In this document: piece by piece, positions 63,888 through 64,000 of the stretch
Numbering within the stretch: position 1 is the stretch's first letter
Layout of the letters: the number at the start of each line of letters is the position of its first letter
IMG/VR virus record: IMGVR_UViG_3300035185_000025
Location: 17,567 to 81,566 of that record
Origin: a virus
Direction: 5' to 3' (one strand)
DNA length: 64,000 nt
Notes under the pieces: generated by a model
The model's input: only the letters and a program-made list of their open reading frames with translations
The model's database searches: none
Told to the model about the DNA's origin: nothing
Translations under genes and position numbers: made by a program

Positions 63888-64000
63888 GGTTCAAACAGCC
63901 TTTCCTGACGGATCGCTCCGTCGAGTTTCCTCAATGTTTTCCCGTAGATAGAGACGCTCGTGCCGTCGAAGCTGTGCGCCCCGGCATCGCCGCAGATCCA
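63884..64000 (-). CDS. Partial gene upstream of queD (5' end beyond window)
   Basis: The minus-strand frame WICGDAGAHSFDG, then TSVSIYGKTLRKLDGAIRQE, ends at TGA 63884 overlapping the queD ATG. Only 38 residues are visible. Likely in the same pathway; a deazaguanine-modification or queuosine enzyme is a guess from position only. Confidence 0.5.
   Translation of the reverse strand, partial: WICGDAGAHSFDGTSVSIYGKTLRKLDGAIRQERLFEP

Noticed and set aside
1-64000. tRNA, rRNA or integrase/attachment site
   Set aside because: None recognised by reading; a dedicated tRNA scan was not possible, so short tRNA-like genes could have been missed.

Overview
The window is a slice of a large tailed dsDNA phage genome (myovirus morphology) that continues past both ends. 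G+C is high, roughly two thirds by eye. Evidence for a phage: a large terminase subunit, portal, MuF-type head protein, HK97-like major capsid protein with scaffold, contractile tail sheath plus tail tube, tape measure, a frameshifted tail chaperone, baseplate proteins, a GH25 endolysin and its own replication/recombination set. No integrase, rRNA or tRNA gene was recognised. The host cannot be named from this sequence; high G+C and pervasive leaderless starts would suit an actinobacterium, a myxobacterium or another high-G+C phylum (inference).

Layout. 1-20.0 kb: tail and neck genes on the minus strand (read right to left: neck, ChaB-like, HK97-gp10-like, sheath, tube, chaperone, tape measure, LysM baseplate protein, hub), with small plus-strand cassettes between them. 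20.2-33.6 kb: plus-strand replication and recombination block (ASCH protein, DEAD/DEAH helicase, wHTH initiator carrying an iteron-rich putative origin, DnaB helicase, Cro-like regulator, RecE-like nuclease, RecT-like annealing protein, RuvC-like resolvase). 34-49.9 kb: packaging and head genes (terminase, portal, endolysin, MuF with a zincin C-terminal domain), a Dam-type methyltransferase operon and a baseplate protein. 50-54 kb: minus-strand amino-methyltransferase, an ECF-type sigma factor and a UvrD-like helicase. 55-58.4 kb: minus-strand capsid module. 58.4-64 kb: minus-strand nucleotide and DNA-modification block (DUF5131, HD hydrolase, C5-cytosine methyltransferase, wHTH protein, QueD).

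Regulation is the most striking feature. Twenty-five sites, on both strands, share one rigid architecture: GGGAAGC, exactly 16 nt, GGTAG, then usually 7-8 nt to the ATG or GTG ('class I'). The GGGAAGC box resembles an ECF-sigma -35 element, and the phage encodes one ECF-type sigma factor (51170-51682). Almost none of these genes has a Shine-Dalgarno site, so their mRNAs would be leaderless. A second set of about 20 sites has a TAnnnT -10 hexamer 5-7 nt before the start codon with no evident -35 ('class II'). They precede virion, packaging and sigma genes. Five copies of a palindrome (consensus GCACCCGCRCGGGTGCGC) lie at class I or II promoters. Genes inside operons are coupled by ATGA, GTGA or TGATG overlaps; these overlaps were used to choose starts. 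There is no gene-free stretch longer than 300 bases.
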